Source: Lepidodermella squamata (Eukaryota; Gastrotricha). From it: a DNA stretch of 64,000 bases. The stretch is from positions 186,001-250,000 of the forward strand of contig JBLDXI010000059.1 in the NCBI GenBank assembly GCA_047495785.1, read 5' to 3'. The notes beneath the pieces were generated by a model. The model had not been told where the DNA came from, did no database searches, and saw nothing but the letters and a program-made list of their open reading frames with translations. The translations under genes were made by a program, and so were the position numbers. The first letter of the stretch is position 1, and each line of letters begins with the position of its first letter. Positions 48,788 to 59,300 of this stretch are shown piece after piece.

Positions 48788-51700
48788 TTAATGACCATTA
48801 GCTACGGCTTTCGCTGCTGCGTCGAAGGCTTGTTTCAAATCGGCAATGATGTCGTCAGCATCTTCGAGCCCAACCGAAACACGGACGAAACCATCTGAAA
48901 TGCCGAGTTCGGCGCGCTTTTCAGCCGGAACGGAAGCGTGCGTCATCAGTGCGGGGTGTTCGATCAGACTCTCGTAGCCGCCAAGACTCTCGGCGCAGGT
49001 GAATAGCTTGACGGATTCGAGCATGACCTTAGACGCGGCAAGGCCACCTTTAAGGTAGAACGAGAATGTTCCGGAAAATCCGCGCATTTGACGCATGGCA
49101 ACTTCGTGTTGAGGGTGCGATTTCAAACCGGGATGCAAGACTTTCTCAACCATCGGGTGCTTTTCAAGGAAGTGAGCGACAGCCAAACCTAAAGAGAGAT
49201 AAAAATCCACCTTAAAACTTCAGAAGTAAGAAGACAATGGAAATTTGAATTATTATGAAACCGTCCAGGGTGTGACAGCAGCCACCTTAACGAGCGCGCA
49301 AATATGCGAGTGCGTCTCATTAAGGTGGCTGCGCACGCACGCGCGCAGTTCGCCTTATTTGAACAAGACCTGGCTATTTCGTCATTTACCCGAGCTCGAA
49401 GAGCGGGAGCGTGCACGAGTAATGAAACTATGCGCGCACCACGCGTTTTTACACAGGGTGTGCGAAAGAGAGCGAGCGCGCGATCTTCTATCAGTAATGA
49501 TTGGTTTTATTTGGTACTAAAACCAGTCATTTAAATCAAATCAGGGATGGCCGGCGTTAAATTGAATCTCAATAAAATTATCGGAATTTCTATTGGTAAA
49601 TAGTTATGTATAAATAACGCCATAGGGGAGGTTAGGTTCGACGAAGACTGCAGCGGGTTTTGCACACCAAGGAGAAGAAATTTGCATTGCTGCATCAATC
49701 TGTTTCATGACTTTCAAGCACGTGATCGCAAACAGATCATTCATATGTTAAGATCGTTTCTACAAGTGCTTTGATACCGTAAACACAGCCGACTGAGTCG
49801 AGGTTCGTCACCACTGAAACGAGACTCGCGAGGAGAAGACCGACCCGAGTTTATATGGCAGCTTTGCGCCGAGATTTTGCTCATTCACTTCGCAACTTCG
49901 CAAAATCACTAGTTCATAAAAAATAATTGCTTACCCATATTGTCATCTCCAAGGTCTATAACAAGGGAAAGCAAACAACTATCTTGCCCAGCGGCGCATC
50001 GCCAACCGCCGGACAAACTCGGTCACTAGATGTGGTTCGCCGGAAATGCTTATTATTAGCCCAGATTTTGCGTTGATGTGTCGAAATTGCAATCGGATGA
50101 GAGCTTGATCTCTAATCAAGTAACTGGGAGTCATTCAAGTGCTCGAGTAAACAAGATAAATGAGGATTAACCCCCTTGAAAATATCCCCGTCAACGGCTC
50201 ATTAAGGGTCGCACGAATGGACAAGGACTCGCGATCAGAGCATGCCCGCGATACGCTTACGCCGGGCTATGCCGCTATATCGGGCAAGTCATTTCCTATC
50301 TAATAGCCTCAGGGGTGTAGAATCTGCAGATCTAGGCAACATTGCTGCCAGGAAATCAGGGATTTTCAAGCTATTTTTCGAGATTATATCGGTAAAAGAA
50401 GGAAAATATAAAATAAAGATAATGTTATGTTGTGTTATGTTTTCGAGATTAGCGTGTGGATCCGCCTCTTACTTCATAACGAGCGCCGGAGATGGCACGT
50501 AAGCCGTCATTTTTGCGCGAAGCGCCACCTGTTGTACGAGTAAAAGACATTTTTTTCACTAAGTTGTACGTGTTGAAGACATTCACGCGCGGGTTGCAAA
50601 GCTTTCACCACAGGCGGGCATGAGACCACTTTGCTGCTATTGGAGCAGCGGGGTGCACAAAATTTGACATATCCCGCCTTGATTTTAGCGCTATTCTAGA
50701 TCTACTAAGCGGCGCCGGGCTAGGTTTTTTCGCGTTTTCTTCGGAAATAGTGTAATGCGGCGCATCTGGTAGGTCATCATCACCACCATGGGCCTTCATG
50801 TGTGGGATGAAGTTTTTGCTCGTTGAAAAAATCACACATAAAAATAACTTTTTATAAGCATAAATAGTGAGCAGCGGCTTAGCTTATTAGTTAAGCTCCG
50901 CCAATGCTGATCAAAAGGTCGCTGGTTCAACCCTCACTGCTCGCACAAGAATTTGCGATTTGTGAAAAATCGGAAAATCGAGCTGTGTAGGTGCAGATAG
51001 ATGGCACGATGTACATCGAGCCGTAAAAAATTATGGACATTGCAAGAAACAAAGACCTGCTAGACTGCGAGGAATTTTATTATTGCTGCAATATACTTAA
51101 TAAACGAATATGGCCACATGCAATAACGAATACTGTAATCGTTACAATTCTCTCGAAATGATCTATCAGGTGGTAAAAACACGATGACAGTATATTATCG
51201 CTATAGTGATAGCCGTTTATAGTGAACTATCGCTGCAGTGAACGATTTTTTGGCACGCGGCTCAAAATGACCTTGCAATAGCTATCGGTATGGCGAACGA
51301 TATATACAGTGAACAATCGTCATTGTGAACGCTTTTTGTGGTGTATGCGCCATGTGAAACACGTGTTTAGTAAGCGATATAGTGAACGAGGCTAAGTTTT
51401 GTTCAAAAACGATTTCAAAAACATGATGAATCATAAACACACATGGAAATCGCACGGCTCAAATGGACCAGTAGTTGCCACGGCTCGAGGCTCACCTTTT
51501 GAAGAAGCTTCAAGAAGCGGGCGCCGAGCTGTTGGCGACTATCAGATCTGTTCAAATGACTATTACTGATTACGTTTTGCCTAAAAATCAGGTTTTTTAA
51601 TTTTATACCACTGTTGCTCTTATCCTAATGCTTTTCGTCCGATGTATCTCGGCAGTTTCTGACATATACGTGTGCTCGCTGTGGACCACTCGTATCTGAT

Positions 51701-54700
51701 CCCAGCCATTTAGCTAGGATATGCCATATACCCAGAACTTGAACTTGGAAAATTAATTCCAAGTTTTTTTTGTTTTTGTGACGTGAGCGGGCGTTGAACC
51801 CGATGCTCGCTGTCTTTTAGCACAAGGCTAACCACGCACTAGACAACGACGACACGCACAAATGTTTATCCTAAAAGGGGTTTATAAGCTTAAAACCGTT
51901 TTCAAAGCGAAAATTAAAAAAGAGCTCGCACCAGGCATCGAACCAATGATTCCCTCTAACCTAAGCAGCATTCCAACCACTAGACTACAAGGGCTGGATA
52001 AATCAAGATGCTCAATTTTGGTATTTTAGTGGATTCAGAAAAGCTATTGATAACAGTTTTGCGGTCACCATTAATTCATGAAGGTTGTTGATGCTTTTAA
52101 CATTAGCTTCACACGTTCGATTCCTGATGGTGCACGGTTTTTTATTCATAATTTTTTCTCAATTTTTTCATCATTGAAAGTTCGGTTGAATTCATTAGGG
52201 AACTGGACCAAAATTATAGGTAAAAAGACCAATTACCTACGCGAAAACCATCAGGACATGAGCAACAACGTGGAATAAATACACAAACCGCCTGTCCACA
52301 CGTGTTATGCGAGTTGAAGAGCAAAAAACTCGGAAGCCAGCTGCCACATAAACTTGACTCTCTCATCTTCGCCTCGCGAGTCTCGTTTCGGTGTTGCTAA
52401 GCCCTCGACTCACTCGGCTACGCCTCGTGAGTCTCGAGCTTTGCAACACATGTGGCAGCTGCGCTGCCTCGTATTTGCTCGTAAACTCGCATATCCACTA
52501 TGACCACGCGGTTTGTCTATCAATATACCGTAAGTGTAGTTATTTTGGACAAAAACATGGTTTTCAGCTCTAGAAAATCAGGAAAAAATTATACAAATGT
52601 GAAAAGTTTAGAGCATGAGGGGGGGACCACTTCCGATTTCTGGGCAAAATTTGGTAATTTTCTCATGTTACCTTGATTTTATAAAAATGGTGCGTGGTTA
52701 GGCTAAATTTGGACACTTATGGGGTAAATTTGGACACCTCATTAGCATATTCATAATCGTCAAAATGCTTGCAGAACTTTAAGCTTTTCTTGAAATTTTG
52801 AAAAAAATGCGCACATGGTGCCAAGAAAGTGATGACGTCATCCAAACTCGATTCAAATTTTTTTCCCGCTATTTTTATCTCAACGCATTTATCATGTCCA
52901 AAATTACCCCACGTGGGGCCTAAACTTAGAGCCCACCTGTACGAAATTCCCAGCGACAAATGTCCCATTTTTTTTTACAGGTCGACAGTTCATGGTGTCA
53001 AGTACTGCTGGTAAAATTTTCAGAGCAGTCGACTTTCAGGTTGACCGGGAAAAAGGGGGTCCCAAATCGATGTTTTGAGACATCCCACCTTTTTATTTAT
53101 TATACAAACAGGTAACTTTCAGAATACCTTTAATTTGGTACCGTTGGAATGCCCGTCCTTCAAGGCGCCTCGAGATTTTAATGGGAATTTTTTAAACCTC
53201 ACTGATAGAACACAGTTACGCATAGAAGTCAATTTGTCCAAATTTAGCCTGTCCAAAATTACCCAGCGTTACGGTATGTCGTATCGTACAAGGCAATTTC
53301 TTCCAATAGCAGCAATAATATCTCAATAAGCAATCCGAATTGTTCCCAACGTCATTTTCATCAGTTTTTACAATTTGGAAAACCAAGCAAGATTGCAGAA
53401 CAGCCTTTCGTCTATCTAGCAGAGCCCATTTTCCCTAATAACTTGTTCCGTAACTGCGTGTTTTATGAGTTTTTTTTAAAGCTAGCGTATTTTCACTGTA
53501 ACTGTCTTCTGGCCTTCTCGGTCGATTTAAACTCTTTATTAATCTATTAGCAGACCAATCGATAGGGCTATTCGAGCTCTTTAATATGTGATAGATTATA
53601 ACTCAATAACCTGAAGGCTGATGAAAACAGCAGGCGAAAAGCAACCTTCGGATTGCTCATTGAGATATCTCTATCGGTCATTGGGGGGATTGCCTTATAC
53701 TTACCATACGACATATATTCGCTGCCGATGCATTAAGCAGTAATATCAAGAGTGTTGAAGCCATATAAACGTTTCCTTTTTCAACTGTAACAGTAGTGGA
53801 CTTTCGTTATAGTGAACAAATTTGATTGCACGAACAGCGTTCACTGTATTGAAAATATACTGTACTTTCGTGGTCATTCACACCATGATTTTATTCTAAT
53901 GGTGCTTCTTATATATATCATCGCCACCAAGTGATAGTATTTCTATTAGGCTCATCACAAAGTGTCACACAAACACACCACTAGCAGCAGCGATTAGGCA
54001 ACGCAAATAATTAGTGCGCCGCATGAAGAGAAAAGTTGCGCACACGCGCGCGATTTCCAGGATAAATAAATAAACGAGACAAGCCATTCAACCAAAGTAA
54101 AACAGATTTTTGAAAAGTTGAACCACCTAAATTTGAAACAACCCATTAACACTGCTGATAACCGGCGTTGTATGTGAGTACCCATTCTGTCGTGGAACGT
54201 TACCCTCAGAAAGCACTCCAGGAAATAAATTTCCACGTGAAGCGTTTGAATGTTAAAATGATAAAATGTATCGAATTCAGCCAACATTTTAGTTCGCGAT
54301 TGGATAGACGAGATTTTCGAGTAAAATCGACTTGAGGTGGATGGGAACCAAATGATGATGATGATGATAATAATAATAATAATAATAATAAAGAAGGAGA
54401 GTTGCGTAATGACAGGCAAGCGCAAGTTGCTGCTTTTCTAAAAAAATGCACATAAAATCCAATGTGAGCCCTTTCCTTGGCGTGCGTCTCATTGTTGTAC
54501 TCAATAACGCCAACAAATGCCAACTCAATAGAGATCAAGTAACTACTTGAATAGTAACATATCGCTCTTTAGTAGAGTGATAATTGATATAGACGCCACA
54601 AATAAAATAGAGACACATTGATCCCTGATGTTGACAAACGATTTCGGGCCATAAGCAATAATCATTAAGCATTTAAGCTACGATTTGTGAGCCACCCTTT

Positions 54701-55789
54701 AGAATTGAGGAAGGAAAAATTCGACGCATGAAAACTAAAGTACGCGCTATCAGGCGCCGAACTACTGCAGCAGCTGACAGTGCCAGCAGGTCATAAATGC
54801 GCGAAAAAGGATAACCAAAAGAGAATTGTCTCAAAATTCGTTTCACTTCGCTCCCTACGAACAGGAGCGGGAGCGAACGAGAGCGGAAATTGTTACTATA
54901 AACGCGCCTATTACTTACCGTTAGCCATGTGTTGACGCATGCGTAGGGCCAATGTCTTAGCGCCGCGCCATACCAGATAGCAGTCGAAAGGCGACGGAAT
55001 CGGACCGGCCGCGTTCTGGATGTACTTCAATTTCTCGTAGAGGTCCTTGTTATTGGTCGCGATAGAACCCATCACCACGTCGCTGTGACCATTGACATAC
55101 TTGGTCAACGATTCCAGGCTAATATCAGCTCCTAGATGAATCGGGCGCTGGAAGTAAGGCGAGGAGAACGTGTTATCAACAACAACAATGACATCTTTGT
55201 TGAATTTCTTGACAATATCAACAGCCGCCTTAATGTCGACAACTTTCATCGTCGGATTCGTCGGCGTTTCGATCCAAACGACTTTCGTCGACGCCTTCAG
55301 CGATTTCTTCAAAAGGTCGAGATTAGTCATATCGACGAAATCGGTGGTGATGCCGTGTTTCGACGCTAACATTCGCATCAAACGCTGAGTGCCGCCGTAT
55401 ACGTCGTCCATACAAACGATATGGTCGCCCGAATCGAGATGGTGGATGATTACATCGGTCGCGGCGAGGCCACATGAGAAAGTCAACGCATATTGAGCAC
55501 CCTCCAATGACGCCAGAAGACGTTCAAGGCCCTCGCGAGTCGGATTTCCGGAGCGGCCATATTCAAACTTAGCAACGCCTGGCGATGTTTGTTTGAAAGT
55601 CGTTGCCATGGAAATCGGCAGCACAACCGGGTTACCTGAAAAACACGGCGAAAATGAATCATCCACCTTAATAACATCAATTAATTATTCACCGTAAAAT
55701 TCACTCGGCTCGAAACCAGCATGCATCGCATCTGTATGGAAATGCGTGAAATCCTGGCCGGGAGTTTCGTTCAACTTCAGATCTGACAT
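48788..55789 (-). CDS. CTH: Cystathionine gamma-lyase
   Basis: Exons 55789–55693, 55635–54919 and 49188–48788; introns 57 and 5,730 nt; 404 residues against 405 in humans. This PLP enzyme splits cystathionine to cysteine, 2-oxobutyrate and ammonia in transsulfuration, and can make hydrogen sulfide. Landmarks: YGRSGNPTREGLERLLASLE, FSCGLAATDVIIHHL, CMDDVYGGTQRLMR, IETPTNPTMKVVDI, VVDNTFSSPYFQRP and the PLP-lysine motif SLTKYVNGHSDVVMGS. Exon 3 carries GYESLIEHPALMTHA and ISDGFVRVSVGLEDADDI. Cystathionine beta-lyases and methionine gamma-lyases are related, but the animal setting and full-length match favour CTH. The splice across the giant intron joins ANG/LAVAHFLEKHP in frame. An acceptor at 55806 lies 16 nt before the ATG. 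Confidence 0.95.
49278..49332. repeat. Palindrome with CCACCTTAA/TTAAGGTGG arms
   Basis: Arms GCAGCCACCTTAACGAG and CTCATTAAGGTGGCTGC pair at 16 of 17 positions around a 21-base loop. It lies about 90 bases inside the 3' end of CTH intron 2, next to another TTAAGGTGGAT copy. Confidence 0.75.
50876..50950 (+). repeat. tRNA-derived SINE-like sequence
   Basis: A box (TTAGCTTATTAGTTAAGC) and B box (GGTTCAACCC) have normal tRNA spacing, but anticodon and T stems do not pair. Ends GTGAGCA/TGCTCGC are complementary over 7 bases. It reads as a decayed tRNA or SINE head. Confidence 0.5.
51775..51850 (-). repeat. tRNA-derived SINE-like sequence
   Basis: The minus strand reads TAGTGCGTGGTTAGCC then GGGTTCAACGCCCG, with a T stem of four pairs. 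The rest of the cloverleaf is degenerate. Confidence 0.5.
51922..52002 (-). repeat. tRNA-derived SINE-like sequence
   Basis: The minus strand reads TAGTCTAGTGGTTGGAATGC, then GGTTCGATGCC, with the same box spacing as tRNA-Glu. Stems do not pair, so it is a pseudo-tRNA or SINE. Confidence 0.55.
52080..52140 (+). repeat. tRNA-like B-box sequence
   Basis: A B-box-like CGTTCGATTCC after a degenerate A-box-like stretch; a likely fourth decayed SINE copy in this intron. Confidence 0.3.
52528..53274. mobile_element. 747-bp non-autonomous TIR element with TA target duplication
   Basis: The left end CCGTAAGTGTAGTTATTTTG and the right end, read inward, CCGTAACGCTGGGTAATTTT correspond, and both continue GGAC. 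TA dinucleotides flank each end (52526–52527 and 53275–53276). Subterminal AAATTTGGACA words are repeated. A minus-strand open stretch of about 83 codons (52,717–52,968) has no transposase signature. It shares the TACCGTA start with the MITE at 36,572. Confidence 0.7.
54352..54392. repeat. (ATG)n(ATA)n microsatellite
   Basis: Seven ATG units grade into about seven ATA units inside CTH intron 2. Confidence 0.9.
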
Positions 55790-55806
55790 TTTTCCGAGTA
55801 AAAATC

Positions 55807-56348
55807 TAAAACAAAACAGAAAATGCATTAAAGAGCTTATCAATTTTTACTTGTTAAATTCATAGCAAATATTTCAATGTACAATGGCATGGTAAATAAT
55901 AACAATAATGACGCTGTTGCATTGATAATATAATATATCGAAAAACGCCGATAAAACATAACGAGAAGCAATATTTACAAACGTTTGATAGGAGGCGCAG
56001 AATTATCCACCTTAATCTCTCCAAGTGCAAACTATAAAATGCCTCAATTGCAGCGCCTTCTTCGATTCACGTTAATGAAACAAAACAAACCTCACAACCA
56101 TTTCGATTATCGATTAAATTTGGAAGAAGTGAATGACGCGTGTAAAAAAATTCGAAATGAAGCTTAGATAGACGAGTCAATTTTCATCGGCGTCGTCTGA
56201 AAAGTCACAACCATAGTAAGTGAAAAAGACACAACCTCGAATTAATAGGAGCGAGCGTCAACATGCACGATTTTTGTATAAAAAGAGCAGCTAAATTTTG
56301 GTTTAATTATAAATGATCATTTTGTTATAAAATAACAGCAGCGTTTTT
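55807..56348. other. Spacer between contactin and CTH
   Basis: About 540 nt of AT-rich sequence holding the contactin 3' UTR and the CTH upstream region. It contains another TTAAGGTGGAT copy (minus strand, near 56,005). No gene is seen. Confidence 0.5.
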
Positions 56349-59300
56349 TCACAACCGCAAAAGCACAAAAATCGAGCATAGGAAAACGACGAGAGGCGAG
56401 TTGGCGACGAATAAATGAGCAGCGGCTTCCATGCCCCGGTAGACTTTCAAATAATTATCCGCAAGTTCGAAGATAATGACAGGGGATGACATTTTACCGA
56501 TACCACCTCTGCTGTAAGCGTAGACTCGGAGTTGGTACCTCGTGTTGTTCATCAAGTTGTGCAGGGTATAGTCAACAGTACGCCCGGCATCTTCGCCAGG
56601 AAATGCATTCTTGATGCTTTCACCAACGAGCCAACACAAAATTTTGTAGCCCTCGACCGGTTCTTCCAAAATGCCGGTTTGGACACCACGCCACGTAACC
56701 CGGACCGCATTGCCGCTGACCGGCCATAACTTGACCCAACGGGGGGCTTCGATCGGAGCGCGACGGAGCGTTTCGACTGAATAAGGATCGGAGGGTCGAG
56801 ACTGGCCGGCGCCGTTCCAAACTTGAACGCGGAAAGAGTAGTAAGTCTCGGCGCGAAGACCGGAAATCAACCCACTGTCATTTTGCCCGTAATGCCAGAT
56901 ACGGTACGCGTCCAACTCGACCTCAGTATCGGTCATCCAATACAAAATTTTGTAGCCGAGTAGCTTGCCTTTGACGTCGGTTCTCGTGTCTGGGATAGGC
57001 GTCCACCAAACTTGGAGGGCAGATTCGTTGAACGGTTGAGCGTACGTGATGCGAGGCGCGCCGGGTGGAATGTCTTCGGCGGATTTGATGACGTAGGTCA
57101 ACGGCTTTTCCTTGCAGACACCCTTCGAGTTACCGGCCCATATTCGGACTTCATAGTCGAGATAGAAATTTTTCGATTGTCCAACAATTGTAACCCATTT
57201 GCCCTTATCAGCGCCGGGTATGGTGATCGGACGAGACCAGTCATCGCCAGTACCAGCCCGGCGGTATTGAACATTGTAGTACACCCCAGGACCGTTGTGT
57301 AATTTTCGCGGCAGAGGCTCCCATAAGACTTGTAACGTGCCAACTTTACCGCCGCCACATGAAGGTTGGAATGATTGCAAACTGTTTTTCGACAACCGAT
57401 GATTCCAGGCAGTGTAAACATAACTGACCGCATCCGGAATGGTGTCATTCAATATATCCCAAGGGAAATCGGAACAGGCATTGATGATGATTGGGTTGAC
57501 GAAGGGCACTTCCGAAGGCGTTTCGTACCATGAACTGTCAGGGCTAGGCAGCGATTCGCCCAATTTATTCACGGCGTAAACTCGGAACTTGTACTTCGAG
57601 AACGCAGTCAAATTCGAGAGAACAGTTCGGCAAAATTTGCCGCCAGGCGGACAGGCGTTGCGATTCTTCTGTGATTCCGGGTCCGATCTATTGACATTCA
57701 ACACAACTTGGGTGGTCCAGTTCGATTCGTACTCGATGATGGATTTAACGATGTAGGCCGTTATTTCGTAGCCATTCGCCGCCGGGACGAGCCATTGCAA
57801 CTCGATCTGGGCGGGGCCGAGAATTTTGCCGCGAACTCCGGCCGGCAAACTCGGCGGTCCCCAGACTTCCAGCATGGTATGCTTCGCCGAAAAATCAGTA
57901 CTAGACCTAGCTACACAAGTCCAATTACCAGCATCATCGTGTTGAACACTGGGAATGACCAGAAAACCAGGGCGCATTTCTTGATGACGTAGCGTATGGT
58001 TTGCAGCGAGAAGTTCTTTCGGAATATAGCCCAATTTATATCGATGTTCTCGGACGAAATCAACGTAACGGTTATTCAGCCACCATTCGTACTGAACATC
58101 CAACCTTGAAGAGGAATTCGCTTCACATATCAAAATTACGGTTTCATTCACGGTAACTGGTGGAGTTTTCAGCTCAGGATAACGCATGATGATAGTAGGT
58201 TCGAGAACTCGGAGCCAACCGCTTGATTCCGCCTTGCCATAGTCGTTTTGAGCCTCACACGTGTAGTAGCCTTCATCTGCATAGCTGACTCGAGCAATGT
58301 ACAAATCGCCGTAAGGTTCGAGAATTCGAATCGATTGAGACATGCCAATGTTACCACCATTTCTCCTCCAACGATATTTCAGCTGAGGAGTGCCGATTCC
58401 AGATGCCTCAGGTCGGCATTGAATTACGAATGGATTGCCATTTGTCGCCAAATTATTAAGCTGAACTGGTTGTCGAATGAAATGGGGCGGGATGTTACTG
58501 ATTCGCAGCTCAGCTTCGTCCGTAGCGATTCCGTAGACGTTAGATGCAACGCAGCTGTAAACACCTGAATCGCGAGTTTTATCGAGTTGGGCGATGTGAA
58601 GTTCGCGTAAATCACTAGACCAAATAAATCGGCCTTGATCCTGTGGCTCTAAATTTGATGGGTTCAACATCTTCCCGTTTCGATACCAATTAATGATGAC
58701 CGACGGCTTTCCTTCGGCTAGGCAGCGTAACGTGGTAGTAGTTTCGCGTTCGTGAACGACCAAATCTCGCATTGGGAAGGCGAAAAAAGGCGAAGCGAAG
58801 ATTTCGACATCGACGGATCGAGTGTGGGACGACGTCTTATCGGCACGAACGGTGCAGCTGTAACGACCACCGTCAGACATAGTCGCGTTTTCGATGACCA
58901 AGAGCCGATTTCTGTCTTCAAACCGCACGTTCCTCGGCATCATTGTTTTGAATTCACGGCCTTCGAGAACCAAGCTTCGTTCCCAGGTGTAGTGTAAAGG
59001 ACTGTAAGAACCTTCAGAAACGCATTCCACTCGAATATCGCGACCAACAAGCGGCATTTTCGACGCTACCTTGGGGAACGTCTCGAAAATACGCGGTTCG
59101 CGTAAAGCACTAGACTTGAGCACGATAACTTCAATCGGCTGCGAGACTTGGGCAAGTTTATCAGAGACGACAGTTATACCAGAAGGCTCGATTTGACACT
59201 TGTACTTGCCAGCATCGGTGTCGAGAACTTGTTCAAAATACAGCGAACCATCAGCACTCGAGAAAATGTGTTCTTTGCCAGGGAATTGCGGGCTAATGAT

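Larger units (their letters stand above)
51187..53868. mobile_element. Possible Tigger/pogo-like element ends around nested insertions
   Basis: The left end ACAGTATATTATCGCTATAG with several ATAGTGAAC words resembles the complement of the right end ACAGTATATTTTCAATACAG. Another copy CAGTAGTGGACTTTCGTTAT continuing AGTGAAC lies at 53,791. These words are typical of Tigger/pogo termini. No transposase is left; the ends may belong to separate small elements. Confidence 0.4.
49189..54918 (-). other. CTH intron 2, 5.73 kb, transposon-filled
   Basis: The largest intron in the window, about 100 times the usual size. It contains a 17-bp-arm palindrome near its 3' end, several tRNA-like SINE copies, a 747-bp TIR element, Tigger-like ends and a microsatellite. 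No gene is recognised inside. Confidence 0.85.

Noticed and set aside
50876-50950. Functional tRNA gene
   Set aside because: Box spacing and acceptor ends fit, but the anticodon stem and most T-stem pairs are missing.
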